Below are positions 25,293 to 34,497 of a stretch of 64,000 nt of DNA, in pieces. Within the stretch, counting starts at the first letter, position 1, and every line of letters begins with the position of its first letter. The position numbers and the translations under genes were made by a program. Below the pieces are notes generated by a model. That model made no database searches and was not told where the DNA came from. It saw nothing but the letters and a program-made list of their open reading frames with translations. Origin of the DNA: Pseudomonadota bacterium (GTDB lineage Bacteria > Pseudomonadota > Alphaproteobacteria > Rhizobiales > Xanthobacteraceae). The stretch is taken from assembly GCA_023422775.1 (NCBI GenBank), contig JAFAGM010000140.1, positions 1 through 64,000 on the forward strand, given 5' to 3'.

Positions 25293-26944
25293 GCACCAGC
25301 ACGATGGGGACTGCAGCGACATCAGGTTTCAAGCCGGTATTGTGGACGCCGGGCGACTGGAACGCCTTGTTCGGTTTCGGCACCAATATCCTGGTCAACA
25401 TGCTGGTGCTGACCGGACTGTTGCGCTTCGTGCTCAAGATGCCCGATTCAATCGTCTTCGGCCGCATCCTGCCGGCGCTCGGCTTGATGATGTGCCTCTC
25501 CACCTTCTACTATGCGTATCTCGCCTACAGGCTGGCGCAGAAGACCGGCCGCAGCGACGTCTGCGCGCTGCCGTCGGGCGTCAGCGTGCCGCACATGTTC
25601 ATCGTCACCTTCGTCATCATGCTGCCGATCACGCTCAAGACGGGCGATCCCGTCAAGGGCTGGTCGGCCGGGCTGGTCTGGGTGTTCTTCCAGAGCTTTA
25701 TTCTGATGATCGGCGGCTTTGTCGCGCCATATATTCGCAGGATTACCCCGCGCGCAGCATTGCTTGGCACGCTGGCCGGTGTCTCCGTCACTTTCATCTC
25801 GATGCGCCCGGCGCTCGAAATGTACATGACGCCGCAGATCGGGCTGGTGTGCTTTGCCATCATCCTGGCAAGCTGGTTCGGCGGCGTGAAATACTGGAAG
25901 GGCATGCCGGCCGGCCTCGTGGCCATTGCGGTCGGCATGATCATCGCTTGGGGCTCGAACCTGTTCGGCATCGGGCTCGGCGGCTTGAGCCTGAAGGGCG
26001 TCGGCGATGCCTTTGCGAATTTCGGCTTCTCGGTGCCGCTGCCCGCCATCGGCCACGTCTTCTCCGGCTTCGAATTCCTCGGCATCATTCTCGTCACGGC
26101 GATTCCGTTCGGCATCTACGATCTCGTCGAAGCCATGGACAACGTCGAAAGCGCGGAAGCGGCCGGTGACGAATATCCGACCACTCGCGTGCTGACCGCC
26201 GACGGCGCGGTCAGCCTGATCGGCTGCCTGATGGGCAATCCCTTCATCAACGCGGTCTATATCGGCCATCCCGGCTGGAAGGCGATGGGCGGCCGGATCG
26301 GCTATTCGGCCGCAACCGGAATCATGGTGGTGCTATTGAGCTGGTTCGGCATCATCGCGGTGCTGCTGGCGCTGGTGCCCGTGGTCGCGATCTCGCCGAT
26401 CCTGCTCTATATCGGCATGCTGATCGGCGCGCAGGCGTTCCAGACCACGCCGGTCAAGCATGCCCCCGCGGTCGTACTGGCGCTGACGCCGCATCTCGCC
26501 GCCTGGGCCAAGCTGCAGATCGACACCATGCTGGCTTCGACGATGACAGCGGCGCAAACGGTCGGCGGTCTTGCCGCCGACAAGGTGGACGCGGTCAAGA
26601 CGGCGGCCATCGCGGCATTGCCGCAGCAAGGCGTGTTCTATCACGGGCTCGAAGTCATGGGAGGTGGCGCCATCCTCGCCGGCCTCGTGCTCGGCGCGAT
26701 CGGCGTGTTCGTGATCGAACGCGACTTTCTCAAGGCCTCGGCCTTTGCGCTCGCCGGCGCTGTCATGACCTATTTCGGCTTCATGCACGGCGAAGCCGTC
26801 GGCATCGGCGGCGGCCTCGGCGTCACGCCGGGCGTAGCGCTGGCCTACGTGGTGATGGCGGCGGGTCTGTTCGCGCTGGCGAAGAGCGGTGAAGGCGTGG
26901 CTTACACCGCGCACGCCGAACCTGTCGCTGCGCCTGCGGAGTGA
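25289..26944 (+). CDS. NCS2/AzgA-type nucleobase permease
   Basis: The 551-residue inner-membrane protein has about 12-14 hydrophobic segments and the features of xanthine/uracil permease relatives: GFGTNILVNMLVLTGLLRF at the start, SDVCALPSGVSVPHMFIVTF, and PFGIYDLVEAMDNVESAEAAG, which resembles the conserved glutamate motif of purine carriers. A repeated hydrophobic end (FGFMHGEAVGIGGGLGVTPG) is also seen. Members carry purines or related cyclic amides with protons. It is translationally coupled to the amidohydrolase gene. Its exact substrate is not readable. Confidence 0.82.
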   Translation: MSTSTMGTAATSGFKPVLWTPGDWNALFGFGTNILVNMLVLTGLLRFVLKMPDSIVFGRILPALGLMMCLSTFYYAYLAYRLAQKTGRSDVCALPSGVSVPHMFIVTFVIMLPITLKTGDPVKGWSAGLVWVFFQSFILMIGGFVAPYIRRITPRAALLGTLAGVSVTFISMRPALEMYMTPQIGLVCFAIILASWFGGVKYWKGMPAGLVAIAVGMIIAWGSNLFGIGLGGLSLKGVGDAFANFGFSVPLPAIGHVFSGFEFLGIILVTAIPFGIYDLVEAMDNVESAEAAGDEYPTTRVLTADGAVSLIGCLMGNPFINAVYIGHPGWKAMGGRIGYSAATGIMVVLLSWFGIIAVLLALVPVVAISPILLYIGMLIGAQAFQTTPVKHAPAVVLALTPHLAAWAKLQIDTMLASTMTAAQTVGGLAADKVDAVKTAAIAALPQQGVFYHGLEVMGGGAILAGLVLGAIGVFVIERDFLKASAFALAGAVMTYFGFMHGEAVGIGGGLGVTPGVALAYVVMAAGLFALAKSGEGVAYTAHAEPVAAPAE

Positions 26945-26948
26945 GCGG

Positions 26949-27093
26949 TCGCGTTCCCCGGATGCTGCGCAGCGCGCTCGGGATCGCGCTTCGCGCGACT
27001 CCGACGGTGCGCTGCTGATCCGGGGTCTACTCCCTGCAGCATGGGTCCCGGCTCTGCGAAGCAGCGCTTCACGCTGCATCGCGTCCGGGACAC
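26949..27093. repeat. Palindromic intergenic repeat, family B copy 1
   Basis: It contains two stems: CCCCGGAT (26956-26963) with ATCCGGGG (27018-27025), and GTCCCGG (27045-27051) with CCGGGAC (27085-27091). A second copy with the same two stems lies at 35270-35400. Both copies sit between convergent genes. Confidence 0.85.
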
Positions 27094-27102
27094 GCGCCAC
27101 TC

Positions 27103-27957
27103 CTACCCCTTCACGAACACCAGCATCGTGCCGTTGCCCTCAGCCGGCGGTACGACAACGCCGCCTGCGCTCTTCACACCCGACGCGCCGAGCGCCTTCT
27201 CCGCCGCCGCGACATCGGCTGCGATCACGAGCCCGGCGCCGCCGCGCTCGGGCAGGCCGGCCAGCGATACGCCGGGAAACCGTTTGCCCAGTTGATCCTT
27301 CGTCAAAAATACGAAGTCGGCGCGGTCGTCCCCCGAGGGCACCGCGACCGCGCCGTCCGCCTCGTTGCGCGCTTCGCGATCGATCATCTTGGCAAGATGC
27401 GCGGCTTCCCTGGCCGGTTCAGGTGCGACCATCAGCACCTGCTTCAGCCGTTTCGCGCCATTGGCATGCTTCATCAACTCGGGAATCCACACCGTCTCGC
27501 GTGTCTTGTGCTGGCACGCGAAGATCCGCACGCCACCCGGCGCTTCCGCGGTCGGCCATTGAAAGGTCCGGAATTTCGCAGCGGACACCGAGCCATCAGG
27601 CATCGTCACCGGCCGCTCGAAATCGGTGGGCCCGACCGGCGGATAGCCGCGCGCGCGAATCTCTTCCGCGCCTTCGGCCGAATCCACTGCGGTGAATGCG
27701 ATGCGCTCGATGCCTTCGCCGTTCTTTTCAAGATACGCCCGCGCCGGAGCATTATGTTCTGTCGGCGTCAGCACGCCGAGCAGTTCCATATAGTCGGGGT
27801 CGAACATGATGGTGTAGTTGCCCGATCCCATATGCGCGCTGTGGGTGCCGCGCGGCGACACGGTGAAGCCGAGCTGCCTGTAGTTCTCGGCAGCCTTGTC
27901 GAGATCCTTCACCATGACCACGGCGTGATCGATTCCGATGACGTTTTTGAGTGCCAC
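27103..27957 (-). CDS. VOC-family (glyoxalase-like) protein
   Basis: The 284-residue protein opens ALKNVIGIDHAVVMVKDLDK, the first strand of a vicinal-oxygen-chelate domain with its metal histidine, and has the second-half motif MGSGNYTIMFDPDYMELLGV with the metal glutamate. It looks like two VOC units in one chain, of the Glyoxalase_3 type. Such proteins bind a metal and small oxygenated or amine ligands; the reaction is unknown. It is transcribed against the permease operon and away from the FAD oxidase gene, so it may share a regulatory interval with the latter (27958-28047). Confidence 0.82.
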   Translation of the reverse strand: MALKNVIGIDHAVVMVKDLDKAAENYRQLGFTVSPRGTHSAHMGSGNYTIMFDPDYMELLGVLTPTEHNAPARAYLEKNGEGIERIAFTAVDSAEGAEEIRARGYPPVGPTDFERPVTMPDGSVSAAKFRTFQWPTAEAPGGVRIFACQHKTRETVWIPELMKHANGAKRLKQVLMVAPEPAREAAHLAKMIDREARNEADGAVAVPSGDDRADFVFLTKDQLGKRFPGVSLAGLPERGGAGLVIAADVAAAEKALGASGVKSAGGVVVPPAEGNGTMLVFVKG

Positions 27958-28047
27958 TCTCTTGTTTCCTTCGGCTTTATGGGCAGGCTAAACTAAGCAG
28001 AACGATAGGGCCCCCGCAAGACAAGCCGGCTGCAAGAAAGGATACCG

Positions 28048-29424
28048 ATGAGTACGAGCAACGTCCGCTGGCCCGAATCCCTCTGGGCGGCGATGACGCC
28101 ATCGGGGCCTGATCTGCCCGAATTGACCGGGACACAGCAGACAGACGTGATCGTGATCGGCGCCGGCTTCACCGGACTTTCCACCGCGTTGCACCTGCGC
28201 GAGGCCGGCGTCGATGTCGCGATCGTCGAAGCCGCGGAGCCGGGCTGGGGCGCCTCGGGGCGCAACAACGGCCAGGTGATCCCGACGCTGTCGCGGCCCG
28301 ATCCGGAGGACATTGTTGCAAGGCATGGCGAGGCTGGAGAACGTTTTGTCGGCATGCTGCGCGACAGCGCTTCCTATCTGTTCGACCTGACGCGGCGCTA
28401 CAACATCGACGCCGAAGGCGAGCAGGCCGGCTGGGTGCAGCCGGTGCATTCGCCGGGCCGCATCAAGATCGCCGAGCGACGCGTGAAGCAATGGTCGAAG
28501 TTAGGCGCGCCGGTCGAACTGCTGTCGCGCGAGCAGGTCCGCGACATGACGGGCTCGGATGCATGGTTCGGCGGCTTCTGGAACACGACCGGCGGCCACA
28601 TCAACCCGCTCGCGCTGGCCCGCGGGCTGGCGCGCACCGTGGTTGGTCTCGGCACCCGCATCTACGCGCGCTCGCCGGCCGAAAGCTTTGAGCGCCGCGG
28701 CGATCGCTGGGTGGTCAAGACGGCGAAGGGTGAGATTTCGGGGCGCGCGCTGGTAATGGCAACCAATGCCTATAGCGGCGAGTTTTCGAAATCGCTGGTG
28801 CCTGAGATCGCGCATGAGGTGATGCCGGTGCTGTCGTGGCAGATGTCGACGCAGCCTCTGTCCGACAATGTCCGCAAGACCATCATCCCCGAACGGCAGG
28901 CGATGTCGGATACCCACGGCGAACTCTATTTCGCCCGCTATGACGCACGAAACCGTCTCATCACGGGTGGCGCGGTGCTCGGCCCCGGCAACAAGATGGA
29001 GCGGATCAAGGCGCGCGTCACCGAGCGGCTGCAGCGGCTGTGGCCGCAGATCGGCGAGGTTTCCTTCGATTATGTCTGGAACGGCTACGTCGGCATGACC
29101 GCGGACTTCCTGCCGCGCATCCATCGTCTGGGGCCGAACGCCTATGGCTGGACCGGCTGCAACGGCCGCGCCGTCGCGCTGACGATGCCGCTCGGCCGCG
29201 AACTGGCGAAGGCTGTGCAAGGCGTCCCGGAAAACGAACTGGCGCTGCCGTTCACGGAGCCGGTGACGTATGTGGCGCACGGACTATTGCGCCACATCGC
29301 GCCGTGGATGCTGGTGCTCTACCGGCAACGCGATGCGCAGGAACCGGTCAAGGGTGACCGCTTCGAGCTGTTGCGATGGGCGGAGGCCATCCTTGCTTCA
29401 CGCCGCTCGTCACGCCCCGGCTAG
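28048..29424 (+). CDS. FAD-dependent oxidoreductase (DAO family, amine oxidase type)
   Basis: The 458-residue enzyme belongs to the D-amino-acid-oxidase fold group that includes gamma-glutamylputrescine oxidase. It has the FAD-binding TDVIVIGAGFTGLSTALHLRE at residues 31-51, WGASGRNNGQVIPTLSRP typical of PuuB-like enzymes, GGHINPLALARGLA, and GYVGMTADFLPRIHRL followed by GWTGCNGRAVALTMPLGRE at the end. It probably oxidises an amine or amino acid imported by the adjacent transporter. The ATG at 28048 follows AAAGGA. Its last 15 bases overlap the end of the convergent ATPase gene. Confidence 0.87.
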   Translation: MSTSNVRWPESLWAAMTPSGPDLPELTGTQQTDVIVIGAGFTGLSTALHLREAGVDVAIVEAAEPGWGASGRNNGQVIPTLSRPDPEDIVARHGEAGERFVGMLRDSASYLFDLTRRYNIDAEGEQAGWVQPVHSPGRIKIAERRVKQWSKLGAPVELLSREQVRDMTGSDAWFGGFWNTTGGHINPLALARGLARTVVGLGTRIYARSPAESFERRGDRWVVKTAKGEISGRALVMATNAYSGEFSKSLVPEIAHEVMPVLSWQMSTQPLSDNVRKTIIPERQAMSDTHGELYFARYDARNRLITGGAVLGPGNKMERIKARVTERLQRLWPQIGEVSFDYVWNGYVGMTADFLPRIHRLGPNAYGWTGCNGRAVALTMPLGRELAKAVQGVPENELALPFTEPVTYVAHGLLRHIAPWMLVLYRQRDAQEPVKGDRFELLRWAEAILASRRSSRPG

Positions 29425-31050
29425 CCCTGCCGTATCATGTTCCCGCGCGAATTCGCCGCCGGGAATCGAATCGAGCAGCGCGCGCGTGTAAGCGTGCTGC
29501 GGGTTGCCGAACACCTCGCCGGCGAGCCCGTGTTCCACCACTTCACCATCCTTCATGACGGCCACGAGGTCGCAGATTTGCGCGGCGACCCGCAGATCAT
29601 GCGTGATGAAGACGATGGAAAGGCCGAGCCGCTGGCGCAGGTCCGCGAGCAGCTTCAGTACCTGCGCCTGCACCGAGACATCGAGCGCAGAGACCGGCTC
29701 GTCCGCCACCAGCACGTCCGGCTTCAGCGCCAACGCGCGGGCAAGTCCGATGCGCTGGCGCTGGCCGCCGGAGAATTCATGCGGATAGCGGTCGCCGGCG
29801 GAAGGATCGAGCCCGACCAGCGCGAACAATTCCCTGGCATTCGCGAGCGCTTCAGCGCGCGGCGTGCCATGCACGATCGGACCCTGCGCCACCAGTTCGG
29901 CGGCCTTGCGGCGCGGATTGAGCGAGGCGAACGGGTCCTGAAACACCATCTGGATATGACGCGTCTCGCGCCGGACTTTTTCACGCGGCAGTTTTGCCCA
30001 GTCCTGGCCATCAAGCACGATGGCGCCTGCGTCCGGATCGATTAGCCGCACGATGCAGCGCGCCAGCGTCGACTTGCCCGAGCCGGATTCGCCGACGATG
30101 CCGAGCGTCGCGCCGCGCGGCAGGTTGAGCGAGACGTTCTTGACGGCCGGCGTTACGCGGGCACCGCGTCCGAGAAAGCCGCCCGTGCGATAGGTTTTCG
30201 AGACATCCGTGATCGTCAGGATGTTGTCGGCGGCCAGAGTGCGCGGCGGCGGCGCCTTCAGCGGCGGGACCGCGGCGATGAGCTGTTTGGTATAAGCATG
30301 CTGAGGGCGTTCCAGCACGGCCGCCGCCGCGCCTTGCTCCACGATCACGCCATGCTGCATCACCACCACGCGGTCGGCGATCTCGGCGACGACGCCGAAA
30401 TCATGGGTGATGAACATGACTGCGGTCTTGCGCCGTTGCTGCAGGTCGCGGATCAGCTTGAGGATCTGCGCCTGCGTGGTGACATCAAGCGCGGTGGTCG
30501 GTTCGTCCGCGATCAATAGTTTTGGATCGAGCGCCAGCGCCATCGCGATCATGGCGCGCTGGCGTTGTCCGCCCGACAGTTCGTGGGGATAGGCCTTCGC
30601 CGCGATCTTCGGATCGGGAATGCGCACGTCCGCCAGAAGAGCGAGCACCCGCGCATTGATTTCGGCTTTCGACAGGTCAGTGTGGATCGAAAACATCTCG
30701 GCGATCTGGTCGCCGATGGTGCGCAGCGGATTGAGTGCGGTCATCGGCTCCTGAAAGATCATCGCGATGCCGGCGCCGCGCACCTCGCGCATGTCGGCAA
30801 CCGCCGCCTCGCAGAGGTCGCGGCCTTCGAACAGCATCCGGCCGCTGTCGATCGTCACCTCGTCGGGCAGCAGCCGCATGATGGCGTTGGCCATCATCGA
30901 CTTGCCGGAGCCGGATTCGCCGACCACGCAGAGGATCTCGTTGGAGGCAATGTCGAGCGACACATCCTTCAGCGCATGTGTCCGGTCGGCGCCGCGGGGC
31001 AGGCAAACGCTCAGGCGGTCGAGCGAGAGGATGGTCTCGTGCGCGCTCAT
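29410..31050 (-). CDS. Fused double ATP-binding protein of an oligopeptide-type ABC importer (DppD-DppF)
   Basis: The 546-residue chain carries two complete ABC domains. The first has Walker A GESGSGKSMMANAI near residue 43, signature LSGGQRQRAMIAMAL and Walker B LLIADEPTTALD; the second has GESGSGKSTLARCIV, FSGGQRQRIGLARAL and VLVADEPVSALD. Each ends in the oligopeptide-type sequence QHAYTKQLI or QHAYTRALL. Fusion makes a separate DppF unnecessary. The ATG at 31048-31050 overlaps the permease stop by four bases; the frame is open further upstream but runs antisense-like through the permease gene. It energises the importer encoded up to 34497. Confidence 0.93.
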   Translation of the reverse strand: MSAHETILSLDRLSVCLPRGADRTHALKDVSLDIASNEILCVVGESGSGKSMMANAIMRLLPDEVTIDSGRMLFEGRDLCEAAVADMREVRGAGIAMIFQEPMTALNPLRTIGDQIAEMFSIHTDLSKAEINARVLALLADVRIPDPKIAAKAYPHELSGGQRQRAMIAMALALDPKLLIADEPTTALDVTTQAQILKLIRDLQQRRKTAVMFITHDFGVVAEIADRVVVMQHGVIVEQGAAAAVLERPQHAYTKQLIAAVPPLKAPPPRTLAADNILTITDVSKTYRTGGFLGRGARVTPAVKNVSLNLPRGATLGIVGESGSGKSTLARCIVRLIDPDAGAIVLDGQDWAKLPREKVRRETRHIQMVFQDPFASLNPRRKAAELVAQGPIVHGTPRAEALANARELFALVGLDPSAGDRYPHEFSGGQRQRIGLARALALKPDVLVADEPVSALDVSVQAQVLKLLADLRQRLGLSIVFITHDLRVAAQICDLVAVMKDGEVVEHGLAGEVFGNPQHAYTRALLDSIPGGEFAREHDTAGLAGA

Positions 31051-31877
31051 CGGCCCTTCAGCCTCGGATTGAGCGCATCGTTGAGGCCCTGGCCGACCAG
31101 CGATACCGCCAGCACCGTAACGAGAATGGCGATGCCGGGGATCGCCGAGACGTACCACTGCACGCGCAACACGTCGCGGCCGAGGCCGATCAGGTTGCCC
31201 CAGGATGCCACGTTGGGATCGGAAAGGCGCAGGAAGGCCAGCGCGCTTTCCAGCAGGATCGAGACCGCCATCACCACGCTGGCGTAGACGATGACTGGCG
31301 GCAGCGCGTTGGGCAGGATCTCGCCGAGGATGAGCTGGATGTCCCTCATGCCGAGCGTGCGTCCGGCCTGCACGAATTCGCGGTTGCGCAGCGACAGGAA
31401 TTCGGCGCGGGTCAGCCGCGCCGGCGCCGGCCACGATACGACGCCGACGGCAATGGTGACGGTCGTGAGGGTCGAGCCGAACACCGCGACCAGCACGAGC
31501 AGCAGTACGAAGTTAGGCAGGGTCTGGAATGCCTCGGTAATCCGCATCAGCACATTGTCGACCCATCCGCCATAATATCCGGCGAAGGCGCCGACGAGGA
31601 TGCCGATCAGGATCGCAATTGCGGTGGCGACGCCGCCGATCAGGAGCGAGATGCGAGCGCCGTAGAAAATCTGCGCGGCGATGTCGCGCCCCGAATTGTC
31701 GGTGCCGAGCAGGAAGCGCGGATTGGAGAACGGCCAGATCAGCGGGCGGCCGGCCAGCGCCAGCGGATCGCGCGGATAGAGCCAGCCGGCCGAGATCGCC
31801 ATCGCAATCACGATCAGCAGCAGGATCAGGCCTGCGACCGCAGCGGGACTTCTGAAATAGCGCTTGACTGCATCCAT
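31047..31877 (-). CDS. ABC transporter permease, DppC type
   Basis: The 276-residue permease begins MDAVKRYFRSPAAVAGLILL and has the periplasmic RFLLGTDNSGRDIAAQIFYG motif of DppC proteins, the loop NREFVQAGRTLGMRDIQ that contacts the ATPase and a final INDALNPRLK-type end. The ATG at 31875-31877 lies four bases after the DppB-type stop; a TTG at 31893-31895 would overlap it and add six residues. It overlaps the fused ATPase gene by ATGA, so all four genes of this importer are tightly coupled. Confidence 0.92.
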   Translation of the reverse strand: MDAVKRYFRSPAAVAGLILLLIVIAMAISAGWLYPRDPLALAGRPLIWPFSNPRFLLGTDNSGRDIAAQIFYGARISLLIGGVATAIAILIGILVGAFAGYYGGWVDNVLMRITEAFQTLPNFVLLLVLVAVFGSTLTTVTIAVGVVSWPAPARLTRAEFLSLRNREFVQAGRTLGMRDIQLILGEILPNALPPVIVYASVVMAVSILLESALAFLRLSDPNVASWGNLIGLGRDVLRVQWYVSAIPGIAILVTVLAVSLVGQGLNDALNPRLKGR

Positions 31878-31881
31878 CGCG

Positions 31882-32856
31882 CTAATCCGCCGCAATGCGC
31901 GGATCGAGCCGCGCGTAGATCAGGTCGACGGCAAAGTTGATCAGGATAACCAGCAGCGCGGAGACGAACACGATACCCAGCAGCGTATTGAGGTCGCGCT
32001 GCACCACCGATTCATAGGCGAGCCGCCCGAGCCCCGGCAGCGAGAATACGCTTTCGACCACGACCGATCCGCCCAGCATGGTGCCTGCCTGCAGGCCGAT
32101 CAGCGTCACCATCGGCAGCAACGCGTTGCGCAGGACGTGCCGCGTCACCACGCGGGTCTCGTCGAGCCCCTTTGCACGCGCGGTGCGGACGTAGTCGAGG
32201 TTGAGCACTTCCAGCATCGAGGCGCGCATGATCCGCAGGTAGATCGCAAGGAAGATCAGCCCGAGCGTCAGCGTCGGCAGCACCAGATGGCTGGCAATAT
32301 CGAACACGCGCCAGATGCCGGTCTGCACCGTGCCGATATCCTCGAAGCCGCCGGGAGGCAGCCATTGCAGGTAGACCGAGAATACGACGATGGCCATCAG
32401 CCCGAACCAGAACGAGGGCGTGGCGTAGAAGACGAGGCCCAGCGTCGAGATCAGCGTGTCCGGCCAGCGGTTGACGCCGCGAGCGGCGATCACGCCGAAC
32501 AGGAGGCCAAAGAAGAACGCGAACGACAGCGAGGCGGTCATCAGGAGGATGGTCGGCGGCAGCCGCTCGAGAATGACCGACGCCACCGGCTTGCCGTAGA
32601 TCGAGGAGAAGCCGAGATCGAGCCGCACCAGCCGCCAAAGATAGTTGCCGAGCTGCGCCGGGATCGAGAGGTCGAGCCCGTAGAATTTTCGCAGCTCCTT
32701 TGCCGTCGCAGCATCGCCGCCCCCCATCTGCGCCATCATGGCGTCGACGGTGTCGCCCGGCGCGAACTGCAGCAGCAGGAACACGCCGATCAGGATCAGC
32801 ACAAGGGTCGGGATCGAGGCGGCGAGCCGCCGCCCCGCAAGGCTCAGGATGCGCAT
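31882..32856 (-). CDS. ABC transporter permease, DppB type
   Basis: The 324-residue permease starts MRILSLAGRRLAASIPTLVL and shows the DppB pattern: LLQFAPGDTVDAMM, a periplasmic region with YGLDLSIPAQLGNYLW, loop LDYVRTARAKGLDETR and the end IYARLDPRIAAD. It has six hydrophobic segments. It follows the binding-protein gene by 24 bases and precedes the DppC-type gene. The region between residues 30 and 90 is periplasmic and should touch the binding protein. Confidence 0.93.
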   Translation of the reverse strand: MRILSLAGRRLAASIPTLVLILIGVFLLLQFAPGDTVDAMMAQMGGGDAATAKELRKFYGLDLSIPAQLGNYLWRLVRLDLGFSSIYGKPVASVILERLPPTILLMTASLSFAFFFGLLFGVIAARGVNRWPDTLISTLGLVFYATPSFWFGLMAIVVFSVYLQWLPPGGFEDIGTVQTGIWRVFDIASHLVLPTLTLGLIFLAIYLRIMRASMLEVLNLDYVRTARAKGLDETRVVTRHVLRNALLPMVTLIGLQAGTMLGGSVVVESVFSLPGLGRLAYESVVQRDLNTLLGIVFVSALLVILINFAVDLIYARLDPRIAAD

Positions 32857-32880
32857 ACGCCTATTCTGGCTGAGATAGCG

Positions 32881-34497
32881 TCAAGCGGAAAGCCAAAGAT
32901 CGTGCCAACTCGTCGAGCCCCAGCGCGGCGTATTGGAGTGGTTGCGTGCCTTTGCTGTGATCACGGTGACGAAAATCTGCTCGATCGGCATCCAGACCGG
33001 CAGCTCGGTGTTCACCTCCTTGACGAACTGGGCATACAGCGCCTTGCGTTTCGCAGGATCGATCTCGGTGGCGGCGTCGTCGATGGTCTTGTCGACCGTC
33101 TTGTCTTCCCAGCCCCACTGGTTGGTCCACGGCGCGCCCTTCGGCTGGCCGGAGCGGTACCAGACCGTTGTCGAGACCGCGGGATCGTTTCGGTACTGGT
33201 GCCAGCCGGTCGCGAGATCGAAGGCGTGCTCGTCGTACACTTGCTTGAGGAAGCCGCCGCCGTCGTTGCGCACGATCTCGACCGGAATGCCGATCTCGCC
33301 GAGCGATTGCTGGATGAAGGTCGACCACAGCGAGATGTCCTCACCCCAGGGCGCCGGCAGCAGCCTCAGCGAGAAGCGCGTGCCGCCGCGGCCGGCCTTG
33401 AAGCCGGCCTCATCCAGCAGAGCTATCGCCTTGGCCTTGTCGTATGGATATTGCGGCGTGTTCGCACCCGGATAGAAATCGGTCGACGTCGATGGGATCG
33501 GGCCGGTGCCGAGCTTGGCGAAATCGCCGAGGAAGTTGTCGATGAAGAACGGCACGTTGATCGCATGGGCAATCGCGCGGCGCACCTTGATGTCGGACAG
33601 TTCCTTGCGGCGGAAGTTGAACTCGATGGTGTTGGTCCGCGCGTTGCCTTCGTTGCCCTTGGTCTGGACGATGAAGCGCTTGTCCTTGCCCAAACGCGCC
33701 ATGTCCGAGATCGTAAGCCCCGAGAACGGCGAGTAGTGCAGTTCGCCGGCCTCCATCTGGGCCGAGGCCGCCGCGCGATCGGTGATGACACGCCAGACGA
33801 TGCGGTCGAGATAGGGCGCGTTGGGCCGCCAGTAATTCTCATTGCGGTCGGCGATGATGTATTGGCCGCGCTCATACTTGACGAACTTGAACGGGCCGGT
33901 GCCGACGGGAGACAGGTTGGTCGGGTTCTGGCGGATGTCGCCGCTCTCATAGAGATGCTTGGCCGAGACGTAGCCGAGGTCGGGCAGGGCGCGCAGCAGC
34001 AGGTTGAGCGGCATCGGCCGCTCATACTTGAAGATCGCGGTCTCCGCGTCGGGCGTTTCGACGGCGGTCAGGAAGAGCTGCAGCGTCGAGCCGTAGTTGA
34101 GGATCTTCTTCCACATGTTCATGGCGGTGAATTCGACGTCGGCCGAGGTGAACGGCTTGCCGTCGTGCCAGGTGACGCCCTTGCGCAGCTTGAACGTCAC
34201 CGTTTTGCCGTCGGGCGAGGCTTCCCAGCTTTCGGCGAGCACGCCGACCGGCTGGCCGTTGGCGTCGAGATCGACGAGGTTCTCCTGGATCTTGCCGCCG
34301 ATGATGTAGACGCCGGTGGAAGCCTGGATGCTCGGGTTGAGCTGGCGCTGTTCGGCGCCGTAATGGACATTGAACACGCCGCCCTTGCGCGGCGTTTCCT
34401 GCGCAAAGGCCCGCATCGGATTGATCACGTTGGCCGCGATGGCCGCCGACGTCAGCAGCGCGGTACGGCGATTGATCTCAAAACGCGTCAGGTCCAT
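32881..34497 (-). CDS. ABC transporter substrate-binding protein (family 5), probable Tat export
   Basis: The 538-residue periplasmic binding protein opens with INRRTALLTSAAIAANV, a twin-arginine signal ending near RAFAQE, so folded export is likely. The mature part shows GGVFNVHYGAEQRQLNPS, VTFKLRKGVTWHDGKPFTSA and GTGPFKFVKYERG, the family 5 hallmarks. The ATG at 34495-34497 follows GGAGA at eight bases and starts the signal; an upstream ATG at 34575 would add 26 residues without support. As first gene of the importer operon it sets the ligand, which is unknown; the FAD amine oxidase next to the operon suggests an amine or amino-acid derivative. Confidence 0.92.
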   Translation of the reverse strand: MDLTRFEINRRTALLTSAAIAANVINPMRAFAQETPRKGGVFNVHYGAEQRQLNPSIQASTGVYIIGGKIQENLVDLDANGQPVGVLAESWEASPDGKTVTFKLRKGVTWHDGKPFTSADVEFTAMNMWKKILNYGSTLQLFLTAVETPDAETAIFKYERPMPLNLLLRALPDLGYVSAKHLYESGDIRQNPTNLSPVGTGPFKFVKYERGQYIIADRNENYWRPNAPYLDRIVWRVITDRAAASAQMEAGELHYSPFSGLTISDMARLGKDKRFIVQTKGNEGNARTNTIEFNFRRKELSDIKVRRAIAHAINVPFFIDNFLGDFAKLGTGPIPSTSTDFYPGANTPQYPYDKAKAIALLDEAGFKAGRGGTRFSLRLLPAPWGEDISLWSTFIQQSLGEIGIPVEIVRNDGGGFLKQVYDEHAFDLATGWHQYRNDPAVSTTVWYRSGQPKGAPWTNQWGWEDKTVDKTIDDAATEIDPAKRKALYAQFVKEVNTELPVWMPIEQIFVTVITAKARNHSNTPRWGSTSWHDLWLSA

